From: Actinomycetes bacterium
Lineage (GTDB): Bacteria; Actinomycetota; Actinomycetes; Mycobacteriales; Mycobacteriaceae
DNA: 64,000 nucleotides
Assembly (NCBI GenBank): GCA_023418505.1
Contig: JAEZZR010000002.1
Coordinates: forward strand, 62,001 to 126,000
Reading direction: 5' to 3'
A program made the translations under genes and the position numbers. Below, in pieces: positions 35,240 to 43,629 of the stretch. The notes beneath the pieces were generated by a model. That model was given only the letters and a program-made list of their open reading frames with translations. It was not told the origin of the DNA and searched no databases. How positions within the stretch are numbered: the stretch's first letter is position 1; each line of letters begins with the position of its first letter.

Positions 35240-37972
35240 ATGCCTCCCGGCGCAATGAATCTCCCTAGCCCCAGCCCACGCAACACTGAAGGCACTCACG
35301 CTACCGACGCAGGTTCTCTGCGCAAGCCAGCGCGAGTGCCTTATCTGAAGGTGCCGATTACCTGGCTCATCATCTTGGTATTGGCCGGGTTAACTCACCC
35401 CTTCTTGCCCGAAAATCGCTGGCTGATGATCCACATCTTCACCCTTGGTGTGTTGGTGAATTCGATCATCATTTGGTCGGCACAAATTACGGAGCAGATT
35501 TATCATCAGCGCCCTGTCCCACAGGTAGTTCGCCAACGCGGGATCATCCTTGCAGTTCTCAACCTTGGCATTATTGCAGTTATCGCAGGGCAATTGCTCT
35601 CACCGGATTTGGGATGGGACTCCCCTCTCATGGCCACCGGCGCGATACTTATCGCCGCGATGGTGCTAGTGCACTTATGGCAACTGTGGCGACTCCGTCG
35701 TGAAGCACCTATCCAATCACGCGCACGTTTCGATCCCACACTGTGGCTCTTTAGTGCCGGCCAGCTGCTACTCGTCCTAGATTTGGTCGATACAGCGTTG
35801 GTGCAGTTCGGCTCGGACGGGGCACAAGTGGGTGTCAAGGCAACAGAGTTTGCCACGCTTAGCCATCTGATTACCAATATTTTTGGCTTCATTGGCCTTA
35901 CTGCAGCCGGTGCGCTGGCGCTGCTATTTCCGACTATTTGGCGCACGCGGGGCGACTTCTGCAAAGACCGGATGGTGGCTGTCATCCTCATCGCGGGTAT
36001 CAGCATCGCGACGTTGGTGGTGCACCTCGGCTCACTGCTCCCCGCCCGCCTGGCGTTCACGCTTACTGCAATTGCGCTACTGATTTATGCCGGCGGCTGG
36101 TTGCTTCGCTTTGCCACGTGGATTCCGCTTATCCGGAAAGTTAGTGCCGATCCGCGCGATCGGGTTTCCTTTGCCGCACTTTCGATCACGGCCGCGCGGG
36201 CATGGTTGTTCTTTACAGTGCTCACCGTCGCCGGCACTCTTTTCCGCGGCGAGCACCCCACCTTGCCCGCGGTCGCACTTCTGGTGGGCTTTGCAGCGCA
36301 ACTGCTGATCGGCACGATGTCCTTCCTGCTACCCAACATGATGGGTGGACCGGCGCATGCGGTGCGGGCTGGACTCTATCGCCTCGACGCAGCGGGACTC
36401 TATCGCTTCACACTGGTCAATGGTGGACTGGCACTGTGGCTACTACCAGCTAGTTCCTCATGGTTGAAGGTTGTTGCCTCATTGTTGTGCGTGGCGTCGT
36501 TGGCAGCATTTCTGCCTTTGCTGCTTAGTGCGCGTCGCCTGCAGCGAAAGGCACTCGCCGAACAGCAGACGCACGCAAGCGCCAAATCCCACTCACGCAC
36601 CGAACTTCGCACTCACTCTCGTACCGGCCAGATCACTGCTGGTGTTGCCACGTTGGCGCTGGTACTGGGGCTCTTCACCTTGGCAGATTCGACTCCGAAC
36701 GCCGCTTCCACTGCCTCTCAGAGCACTACCGAAGCTACTGGCACCACAGAGGTCACCGTCACCGCCGAGGACATGCACTTCACCCCCGATCACATCGAGG
36801 TCCCTTCCGGCCATCGCTTGCTGCTCACCGTGGTCAATGCGGATCCGCAGCAGGATCATGATTTGCGCCTGGCCAACGGGATGGAAACCGGTCGCATGAG
36901 CCCCGGCGACGAAATTGTGCTCGATGCAGGCGTGATCACCGCTCCCTTGGAGGGCTGGTGCACGATCGCCGGCCACCGCATTCAAGGCATGACCTTACAG
37001 ATCACTACTGATGGCACTAGTGCTAACGACGACGCGTCAACCACCACAGACCACTCATCTTCGGCGCATTCGAATCATGCAAACCATGCTGCTTCCAGTG
37101 GCTCTTTGGCCAACCCGGAAACTTTGGATCCAGAGTTGGTGCTTGATCCGTCGTTAGCGCCTGCTCCGCCGCAGCAAGTACACGAACTTGCCATCGACAT
37201 CACCGAAACTACGTTCGACATCGACGGCATGACCCGCGGCCGCTGGACTTTCAACGGCGGCCTCATGGGGCCAACCATCCGAGGCAAAGTCGGCGATATT
37301 TTCGAAGTCACGGTAAGCAACCACGGTTCGATGAATCATTCCATCGACTTCCACGCGGGCATGGTCTCTCCGGATGAAGTGATGCGCAATATCCCGCCTG
37401 GGGATAGTTTGGTGTATCGCTTCCGCGCCGAACATGCCGGCGCATGGTTATACCACTGTGGCACGGCTCCAATGTCGATGCATGTCGCTGCTGGGATGTA
37501 CGGTGCTGTGATTATTGATCCGCCTAATCTGGCGCCGGTGGATCACGAATATATTCTGGTGCAATCAGAGGTCTACGGCCTCACCGGCACCAGCGACCAC
37601 CCGGTGGAAGAAACCGCGCTGCAGGCCGGCACTCCAGATGCCACGGTGTTCAATGGTTTGGAATTCGGCTACCTAGCGCAACCTCTAACGATCAAGGCCG
37701 GTGAAACTGCACGCTTCTGGATCGTTAATGCAGGCCCTAACATCGCTACGGCCTTCCATATCGTGGGCACCCAGTTCCACACGGTTTACAAGGAAGGTGC
37801 ATATCTGCTGAAAGACGCAGCTGGCGGCGGAGGCTCCCAAGCGCTCGATCTATTGGCCGCCCAAGGCGGCTTCGTCGAGGCGCGCTTCCCCGAGGCTGGC
37901 ACCTACACTTTCGTCAATCACCAGTTCATTGATGCCGAGCGTGGCGCCAAGGGGCAGGTCATCGTCGAATAG
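35240..37972 (+). CDS. Membrane-module/NirK-like multicopper oxidase fusion
   Basis: A 910-residue protein. Residues ~25-420 form about ten to eleven membrane helices with histidines near their ends (HIFTLGVLVN, MGGPAHAVRAGLYR); ~455-500 another helix; ~500-610 a cupredoxin-like domain; ~650-910 a two-domain copper oxidase/nitrite reductase. In the latter the ligands of NirK-type enzymes are present: His700 and His705 (NHSIDFH), His739-Cys740 (YHC), His748 (SMH), Met753 (AAGM) and His840 (FHIVG). Type-1 and type-2 copper sites are therefore both plausible. Nitrite reduction is inferred; a copper or phenol oxidase is possible. The ATG is 35240. Confidence 0.75.
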   Translation: MPPGAMNLPSPSPRNTEGTHATDAGSLRKPARVPYLKVPITWLIILVLAGLTHPFLPENRWLMIHIFTLGVLVNSIIIWSAQITEQIYHQRPVPQVVRQRGIILAVLNLGIIAVIAGQLLSPDLGWDSPLMATGAILIAAMVLVHLWQLWRLRREAPIQSRARFDPTLWLFSAGQLLLVLDLVDTALVQFGSDGAQVGVKATEFATLSHLITNIFGFIGLTAAGALALLFPTIWRTRGDFCKDRMVAVILIAGISIATLVVHLGSLLPARLAFTLTAIALLIYAGGWLLRFATWIPLIRKVSADPRDRVSFAALSITAARAWLFFTVLTVAGTLFRGEHPTLPAVALLVGFAAQLLIGTMSFLLPNMMGGPAHAVRAGLYRLDAAGLYRFTLVNGGLALWLLPASSSWLKVVASLLCVASLAAFLPLLLSARRLQRKALAEQQTHASAKSHSRTELRTHSRTGQITAGVATLALVLGLFTLADSTPNAASTASQSTTEATGTTEVTVTAEDMHFTPDHIEVPSGHRLLLTVVNADPQQDHDLRLANGMETGRMSPGDEIVLDAGVITAPLEGWCTIAGHRIQGMTLQITTDGTSANDDASTTTDHSSSAHSNHANHAASSGSLANPETLDPELVLDPSLAPAPPQQVHELAIDITETTFDIDGMTRGRWTFNGGLMGPTIRGKVGDIFEVTVSNHGSMNHSIDFHAGMVSPDEVMRNIPPGDSLVYRFRAEHAGAWLYHCGTAPMSMHVAAGMYGAVIIDPPNLAPVDHEYILVQSEVYGLTGTSDHPVEETALQAGTPDATVFNGLEFGYLAQPLTIKAGETARFWIVNAGPNIATAFHIVGTQFHTVYKEGAYLLKDAAGGGGSQALDLLAAQGGFVEARFPEAGTYTFVNHQFIDAERGAKGQVIVE

Positions 37973-37978
37973 CTACCC

Positions 37979-39040
37979 CTAACGCTTGCCGTGCGACGGA
38001 GGATCGCTAGGTACGTGAGCTGGACGACGACTTTCGAACCCTTCGCGCAACCGCGGGACAACCTCGGTACCCAGGATCTCAATCTGATCCAGCACGATGT
38101 CCAGCGGCAAGCCCGCATGATCGATCAAGAATAGTTGTCGCTGGTAGTCACCTACGGCGTCGGCATAGGTGAGGTAGCGATCCACCACCTGATCCACGGT
38201 TCCTACGGTTAGTGGCGTGGCCTTTTCGAATTCCTCCAACGAAGGGCCGTGGCCGTACACCGGAGCATTATCGAAGTACGGTCGGAAAATCCGCTTCGCC
38301 TCCTTTTCCGTATCGGCGATAAAGACGTGACCACCTAACCCCACAATGGCCTGATCCGCTGCACCATGGCCGTGGCGCTCAAACTGCTGCCGATAGCGCT
38401 GCACCATCTGCTGGGTGTGCTCGATATTCCAGAAAATGTGGTTATGGAAGAAGCCGTCACCGTAGAACGCGGCTTGGTCGGCGATCTCTGGGGAGCGAAT
38501 CGAACCATGCCACACGAACGGCGGCGCATCATTAAACGGTCGCGGGGTAGAAGTAAATTCACGCAATGGAGTGCGGAATTGCCCTTCCCAATTCACCGCC
38601 TCTTCGCGCCACAATCGATGCAATAGCTCGTAATTTTCTAGCGCCAGCGGAATGCCCTGGCGCAGATCCTTGCCAAACCACGGATAGACCGTCGGCGTAT
38701 TGCCGCGCCCGAACATCAAATCCATCTTGCCCTCGGTGAGTTGCTGCAGCATCGCGTAATCTTCAGCGATTTTCACCGGATCGTTAGTGGTGATCAAGGT
38801 GGTTGCCGTGGAATAGGTCAACTTTGGATATTTCGCAGCTAAGTAGGCTAACGACGTCGTTGGGCTCGACGAGAAGAACGGCTTGTTGTGGTGCTCGCCG
38901 ATGGCGAAAACATCGAGGCCAACTTCTTCTGCCTTTTTCGCCATTGCATCCCAGGCTTGGATGCGCTGGTGTTCAATAGGAGTAACACCGGTGGTGGGAT
39001 CGGTGGTGATGTCGCTGACGCTGAAGATGCCGAATTGCAT
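37979..39040 (-). CDS. FMN-dependent luciferase-like monooxygenase (CE1758-like)
   Basis: A 353-residue LLM-class flavin enzyme with MQFGIFSVSDITTDP, EEVGLDVFAIGEHH and the TIM-barrel blocks KIAEDYAMLQQLTEGKMDLMFGRGN and VVDRYLTYADAVGDYQRQLFL. It resembles the CE1758 family of corynebacterial luciferase-like proteins. ATG 39040, with AAAGGA nine bases upstream, is preferred over 39133. The FMN reductase partner usually next to CE1758-family genes is not found here, so electrons must come from elsewhere. It converges on the copper-oxidase gene, with six bases between stops. Confidence 0.8.
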   Translation of the reverse strand: MQFGIFSVSDITTDPTTGVTPIEHQRIQAWDAMAKKAEEVGLDVFAIGEHHNKPFFSSSPTTSLAYLAAKYPKLTYSTATTLITTNDPVKIAEDYAMLQQLTEGKMDLMFGRGNTPTVYPWFGKDLRQGIPLALENYELLHRLWREEAVNWEGQFRTPLREFTSTPRPFNDAPPFVWHGSIRSPEIADQAAFYGDGFFHNHIFWNIEHTQQMVQRYRQQFERHGHGAADQAIVGLGGHVFIADTEKEAKRIFRPYFDNAPVYGHGPSLEEFEKATPLTVGTVDQVVDRYLTYADAVGDYQRQLFLIDHAGLPLDIVLDQIEILGTEVVPRLREGFESRRPAHVPSDPPSHGKR

Positions 39041-39295
39041 GGCACTAAGTCCTTTCAAAATTACTGTTCTATGACATGTCAACAATATTAGCGTGGCATT
39101 ATTCCCCGTCGCCGAGAGCCACTCTCCCACCACCAGTAGAGGCGTAAAATCCTGGTAGAGAACGTGGTAGCGGGAACTTCTTTTACAGCTGCTGCGTTAA
39201 AACTGCTACCATCCACGTTTGCTTTTGCTCTGCACTTGGCAATCCGTAAATAGCTAACTAGATTAGGTAACTCATTTATTGAAAGGAAGACTGCA

Positions 39296-39961
39296 GTGAC
39301 CACCACCGCTGTTCGCTCTATCGCTGCGCGCACTGCGCTGGCTCTTGCGATTGGTGCTAGTCATTGGGCAATTGTTGGTTGCGACGGCGATAGCCAGCCC
39401 ACCACACCAACATCGGCCATTTCCGATTCGGTTCAGTCTTCACCAGCATCCGAGAACACCGATGCTCAGGACAACGCAGATAGTTCTGCTGATTCCGAGA
39501 CCAATTCCGACGAGCGTAAAAACGACGCCTCTGGTACAGATCAGGATGCATCTCTAGCTAACGACGGAAATACTGCCTCAAGCGATGAGCCTGCGAATAG
39601 TTCAGCGAACAATGCTGAGTCCGGCGCTTCGCTTGGCGCGAGTGATGCTGGCGCTGCTGGCGCTGGGCAAGGTGGCTCAGGCAGACAAAGTGGCCAAGCA
39701 GGATCCAATAATCCGGCTGGTTCTCAACCGGGCGATGCACCAGCTACAGAACCGGCGCCCGGCGCTAACAACCCTGCTGATCCAGCAGCCAATGACGGCG
39801 ACAGCATGGCTTCCAGCAATCAGTCACCAAAAATCGGTCGCCCCTGCCCTGGCCAAGTGGGTCAAACCAAAACCGGTATGAATGGCCAACAACTGATTTG
39901 TAGCGATAACGGCAATGGTGCCACGTGGACTGTGGATGCCTCTGCCACCGAATGGCAATAA
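39296..39961 (+). CDS. Secreted lipoprotein with low-complexity linker
   Basis: A 221-residue protein starting at GTG 39296 after AAAGGAAGA. The N-terminus is a lipoprotein signal (helix, then AIVGC, lipidated Cys ~29). Residues ~35-175 are a Ser/Asp/Asn/Ala/Gly/Pro-rich stretch without predicted fold. The last ~45 residues are a compact module (KIGRPCPGQVGQTKTGMNGQQLIC with two Cys and a NGNGATWTVD end) that recurs in corynebacterial secreted proteins. I cannot name a function. The gene ends in a bidirectional terminator. Confidence 0.75.
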   Translation: MTTTAVRSIAARTALALAIGASHWAIVGCDGDSQPTTPTSAISDSVQSSPASENTDAQDNADSSADSETNSDERKNDASGTDQDASLANDGNTASSDEPANSSANNAESGASLGASDAGAAGAGQGGSGRQSGQAGSNNPAGSQPGDAPATEPAPGANNPADPAANDGDSMASSNQSPKIGRPCPGQVGQTKTGMNGQQLICSDNGNGATWTVDASATEWQ

Positions 39962-39962
39962 A

Positions 39963-39988
39963 AAACGCGCACCTTTCGGTGCGCGTTT
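39963..39988. terminator. Bidirectional terminator between the lipoprotein gene and gcvT
   Basis: AAACGCGCACC and GGTGCGCGTTT form an 11-bp perfect stem with loop TTTC. The + strand continues TTCTT and the - strand ends in TTTTT, so it can stop transcription from both convergent genes. Confidence 0.92.
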
Positions 39989-40027
39989 CTTAACAGCTAC
40001 TTTCCTAACCTTTTCTACTTCCCTACC

Positions 40028-41188
40028 CTACTTCCGACGTGGTCTGCGGTAGAACGGCGTTGGTGCCACAGTAGCGGTCTGCTTTTCGCCATCAATATCC
40101 ACGGTCAGTTCGGTGCCCACTGAACCCAACCAACGATCAATGTAGGCAAAAGCCAGTGGCTGCCCAAGCGTTGGCGATACCTTCGAAGACGTAATCGAAC
40201 CAACCACGTTGCCCTCGGAATCAAAGACTTCAGCGCCAGTTTCAGCATCCTTGGAACCGCTTAGCTTCAAGCCCACCAGCTGCTGCTTCGGCTGCGGACG
40301 GTTCACTAGCGCATTGCGGCCAATGAAGTGTCCCTTGCTTGGCCCCATCACAGACTGGTTGCCTACCTCGAGTGGCGTGCGCTCCCGAGATAGTTCGTAG
40401 CCATACAGTGGCATACCTGCTTCCAAGCGCAAAGTATCCCGGCATGCCAAGCCACAAGGCAGACCATTAAATTCCTTGGCACCATCAAGCAAAGCGCGCC
40501 AAGTTTGGGCTGCAACCTCGGACTTCGGGAAGAGCTCGAAACCATCTTCGCCGGTGTAGCCGGTGCGAGCGACGATCATCTCAGAGCCAGCAACTTCCAA
40601 AATCGTGCAGGAGAAGTACGGCAATTTACCCAACACTTCTTGAGAATCTTCTGCCACTACCTTGCGCATCAGATCCAGCGACTTCGGACCTTGGACGGCA
40701 ATTAGAGCCCGGGTTTGTGAGCGATCATCGATCTCAACGTCGTAACCGCCCTGACGCTCCTGCAAGGTAGCCAGCACGGCATCGAAATTGCCGGCGTTTT
40801 GTACCAGCATGAAGTCATTGATTCCCAGGCGGTAGACGATCAAATCGTCAATGATGCCACCATCTTCTTGCACGATCATCGTGTACTTGGCTTTGCCCAA
40901 GGCAATCGGCTTAATCGCCGAGATCAACGTATGAGCCAAAAATGATGGAGCTTCCGGGCCGGTGACTCGGATCTGTCCCATCAAGGACAGATCAAAGATA
41001 CCCACCTTATTGCGCACTGCGTGGTGTTCTTCTACAGCATCTGAATAAAACTTTGGCACCACATAGCCGCCTACGTTGCGCATCTCTGCGCCTAAAGCCA
41101 CATGCTCGTCGTAAAGCGCACTCTTGCGACCCTCTTCGAGGTTTTCTTGCGGGGTTTTCGTCTGCGAAGCAATATCAGCATCAGACAT
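40028..41188 (-). CDS. gcvT: Glycine cleavage system T protein (aminomethyltransferase)
   Basis: A 386-residue GcvT-fold protein: KVGIFDLSLMGQIRVTGPEA in the N-terminal part, GIIDDLIVYRLG, VARTGYTGEDGFELF, LEAGMPLYGYEL and the C-terminal KGHFIGRNAL, LGQPLAFAYID. GcvT transfers the methylene carbon of the H-protein-bound aminomethyl group to THF. No gcvP or gcvH is in the window, so it is either a dispersed subunit or works alone as a folate-dependent aminomethyltransferase-like protein. The ribosome-binding site AAGGAT supports the ATG. A copy of the 11-mer lies at 41107. Confidence 0.9.
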   Translation of the reverse strand: MSDADIASQTKTPQENLEEGRKSALYDEHVALGAEMRNVGGYVVPKFYSDAVEEHHAVRNKVGIFDLSLMGQIRVTGPEAPSFLAHTLISAIKPIALGKAKYTMIVQEDGGIIDDLIVYRLGINDFMLVQNAGNFDAVLATLQERQGGYDVEIDDRSQTRALIAVQGPKSLDLMRKVVAEDSQEVLGKLPYFSCTILEVAGSEMIVARTGYTGEDGFELFPKSEVAAQTWRALLDGAKEFNGLPCGLACRDTLRLEAGMPLYGYELSRERTPLEVGNQSVMGPSKGHFIGRNALVNRPQPKQQLVGLKLSGSKDAETGAEVFDSEGNVVGSITSSKVSPTLGQPLAFAYIDRWLGSVGTELTVDIDGEKQTATVAPTPFYRRPRRK

Positions 41189-41234
41189 GGGTGATTACAA
41201 ATCCTTCGTTGTTCATGGGTGACATAAAAATCGA

Positions 41235-41260
41235 CGGTTACCTTTTAGCTTAGGTAACCG
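41235..41260 (-). terminator. Inverted repeat / probable terminator of mctC
   Basis: CGGTTACC (41235-41242) and GGTAACCG (41253-41260) make an 8-bp perfect stem with a 10-base loop. On the - strand it is followed by TCGATTTTTATG. It lies about 70 bp after the mctC stop and before gcvT. It could alternatively be an operator. Confidence 0.6.
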
Positions 41261-41329
41261 CCGTGCTAATCGTCATGTTGGCAGCTACAGCTGGCCAAGA
41301 TTATTCAGATCGCATGTTCCAGTGGGTTT

Positions 41330-42982
41330 TTAGTGGTCTACTGCCGCTTCCGTTCCCACGCCGGTGAGCGAGCGAACTTCCATCTCTGCAGCAAGATCCT
41401 CGAAGTTATCTGGCTTGCCCATGTAAGTACCGATGATTCCGGCCAAGAAGGCCAACGGAATACCTACCAGACCTGGGGAGGTCAATGGGAAGATCGCGAA
41501 GTCCACGCCGGAGATCATCGACGAAGGCGAACCCGATACTGCCGGGGAGAAGGCGATCAAAAGCAGCGAGGCAATCACACCGGTGTACATCGAGGCCACC
41601 GCGCCCGTGGTGTTGAAGCGACGCCAGAACAACGACATCAAAATGGTTGGCACATTTGCCGATGCTGCCACCGCGAATGCCAGGGAGACCAAGAACGCCA
41701 CGTTCTGACCCATCGCCAGGATGCCCAAGATAATGGAAACCACGCCCAGCACCACCACGGTGATACGGGAGACACGCACCTGCTCTGCCTCGGTAGCCTG
41801 CCCGCGACGGATCACAGCCTGGTAGAGATCCTGCCCCACGGAAGCCGAAGCGGTAATGGCTAGACCTGCCACCACGGCCAGCACTGTTGCGAAGGCGACT
41901 GCCGAAATGATGGCCATCGAAATCGAGCCGCCGAGCTCGAAGGCCAGCAGCGGTGCGGCAGCGTTCGCGCCACCAGGAGCCGCCATAATCTTGTCTGGCC
42001 CAACCAGTGCCGCAGCAGCGTAGCCCAGCACCAGGGTAAGCAAGTAGAAGCCACCGATCAGAACAATTGCCCAGGTTACAGAGCGGCGTGCTTCCAATGC
42101 AGTTGGCACGGTGTAGAAGCGCATCAGCACGTGTGGCAAACCAGCCACACCCAGCAGCAGCGAAAGGCCAAGGGAGATAAAGTCCAGCTTGCTGGTCAGG
42201 GTCTCACCGTACTTCAGACCTGGTTCCAGGATGGCAGCAGCTTCGTAGCCGTTTTCTGCTGCGTACTGCGAGGATGCGTGCATATCCACTGCGTTTTGCA
42301 GCAGCTGCGAGAAGTTGCCACGCACACCGATGAAGATCACGATGGTCATGATCACCACGGCGCCTACCAGCAACACAGCCTTAATCATCTGCACGTAGGT
42401 GGTGCCCTTCATGCCACCGATCAGCACGTAAGCCACCATGATCAGACCCACCACGGCCACCACAATCGCTTGACCCGAGGTGCTGTGAATATTCAGCAGC
42501 ACCGACACCAGCGAGCCCGCACCAGCCATCTGGGCGATCAAGTAGAACAGGGTTACAGCCAAGGTAGAAATTGCCGCTGCAGTACGCACTGGGCGCTGCT
42601 GCAGACGGAAGGACAGCACGTCGGCCATCGTGAACTTACCGACGTTACGCAGTGGTTCTGCCACCAGCAGCAACGCGATCAGCCAGGCGACGAAGAAGCC
42701 CATTGCGTAGAGGAAGCCGTCGTAGCCATTCAAAGCAATAGCGCCGACGATGCCCAGGAAGGATGCGGCCGAAAGGTAGTCACCTGCGATAGCTAGACCA
42801 TTTTGACGGCCCGAGAACTGTGCGCCACCGGTGTAGAAATCCGAGGCGCCCTTGTTGCCACCTTTGCCGGCGCGGGTCACGATGATCATCGTGCCCACAA
42901 TGAAGGCCACGAAGACCGCGATGTTCAGGATCGGGTTGCCGGTAGCAGGTGCGTCGGCAGCGAGAAGAAGTGAGTTATTCAT
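41330..42982 (-). CDS. mctC: Monocarboxylate:cation symporter, MctC/ActP-like
   Basis: A 550-residue sodium:solute symporter-family protein with about 13 membrane helices (ADVLSFRLQQRPVRTAAAIST, GGMKGTTYVQMIKA, GVAGLPHVLMRFYTVPTALEARRSV). In C. glutamicum the closest type, MctC, takes up acetate, propionate and pyruvate. It is encoded nine bases after a DUF485 gene, the usual partner of ActP/MctC transporters. A ribosome-binding site AGGA lies upstream of the ATG. Substrate by homology only. Confidence 0.92.
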   Translation of the reverse strand: MNNSLLLAADAPATGNPILNIAVFVAFIVGTMIIVTRAGKGGNKGASDFYTGGAQFSGRQNGLAIAGDYLSAASFLGIVGAIALNGYDGFLYAMGFFVAWLIALLLVAEPLRNVGKFTMADVLSFRLQQRPVRTAAAISTLAVTLFYLIAQMAGAGSLVSVLLNIHSTSGQAIVVAVVGLIMVAYVLIGGMKGTTYVQMIKAVLLVGAVVIMTIVIFIGVRGNFSQLLQNAVDMHASSQYAAENGYEAAAILEPGLKYGETLTSKLDFISLGLSLLLGVAGLPHVLMRFYTVPTALEARRSVTWAIVLIGGFYLLTLVLGYAAAALVGPDKIMAAPGGANAAAPLLAFELGGSISMAIISAVAFATVLAVVAGLAITASASVGQDLYQAVIRRGQATEAEQVRVSRITVVVLGVVSIILGILAMGQNVAFLVSLAFAVAASANVPTILMSLFWRRFNTTGAVASMYTGVIASLLLIAFSPAVSGSPSSMISGVDFAIFPLTSPGLVGIPLAFLAGIIGTYMGKPDNFEDLAAEMEVRSLTGVGTEAAVDH

Positions 42983-42991
42983 TGCTATGTC

Positions 42992-43387
42992 CTACTTTCC
43001 GCTCGCGTTACCGTTGTTGCCCGCAGCTAGTTGCTCTGCGATTTGGCCAGTTTCCATCTCTTCGCGAATCTTGGCCTGCATTGGCTCTAACTTGTTATTC
43101 GCAAAGCTGATGTACAACCACGTGATTAAGAAGGTGGTTGCGAATTGCGCCAGCCCTAACACCATGCCCAGGTTCACGAGGCCAACTACTTGCTTCGCCA
43201 TAACATCTGGCATGAACATCGCAGCGGTTACGTATGCCACGAACCACACCAGGCCGGCGATCGTCATTGGAAACGTAAAGGAACGAAAAGTGGTGCGCAG
43301 TTGTTGAAACTCTTCTGTCTGCCGCACATAGCGGTATTCCGCCGCACCAGGCTTATGCCGGTTTACCGGCATTTGATGTGAGGTCAC
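42992..43387 (-). CDS. DUF485 domain membrane protein
   Basis: A 131-residue protein with two hydrophobic helices (FPMTIAGLVWFVAYVTAAMF and GMVLGLAQFATTFLITWLYI) and the DUF485 pattern. The partner gene mctC follows directly, as in many bacteria, and the protein is thought to assist the symporter. The long frame starts at a TTG (43411), but GGAAAGG stands eight bases before GTG 43387, so I use that start. No soluble domain beyond a short C-terminal tail. Confidence 0.9.
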   Translation of the reverse strand: MTSHQMPVNRHKPGAAEYRYVRQTEEFQQLRTTFRSFTFPMTIAGLVWFVAYVTAAMFMPDVMAKQVVGLVNLGMVLGLAQFATTFLITWLYISFANNKLEPMQAKIREEMETGQIAEQLAAGNNGNASGK

Positions 43388-43463
43388 GATGGTGGCCTTT
43401 CCATTTCTCAACGTGGATCACAGGTTGCAGCCCCCGGCATGCGGTACCGGCAGCCCTCACCCA

Positions 43464-43479
43464 TGTGTCACACATCACA
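43464..43479. promoter_or_regulatory. GlxR-like site upstream of the DUF485-mctC unit
   Basis: TGTGTCACACATCACA matches the corynebacterial Crp-type consensus TGTGA-N6-TCACA with one mismatch (fifth base). It lies about 75 bp before the DUF485 start codon. In C. glutamicum, mctC is reported to be controlled by GlxR. Binding here is not shown. Confidence 0.5.
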
Positions 43480-43629
43480 GGTTTTATGTGTGCACCTAAA
43501 GTTACCTGCAACACATAGAAAAACGAAACCAATTGGCCATTAAAACTTCTTAAACTAGCAACAACCCCTTATAAAACGCAGGTGAGCTGCTATTTTAAGA
43601 AATTCACAGGTTACCCCCGGCAGAATCAC

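Noticed and set aside
41189..41329. Glycine riboswitch upstream of gcvT
   Set aside because: The gap is too short and carries only one inverted repeat that fits a terminator of the upstream gene.
42131..42796. Long + strand frame inside mctC
   Set aside because: Antisense to mctC with a His/Gln-rich low-quality translation.
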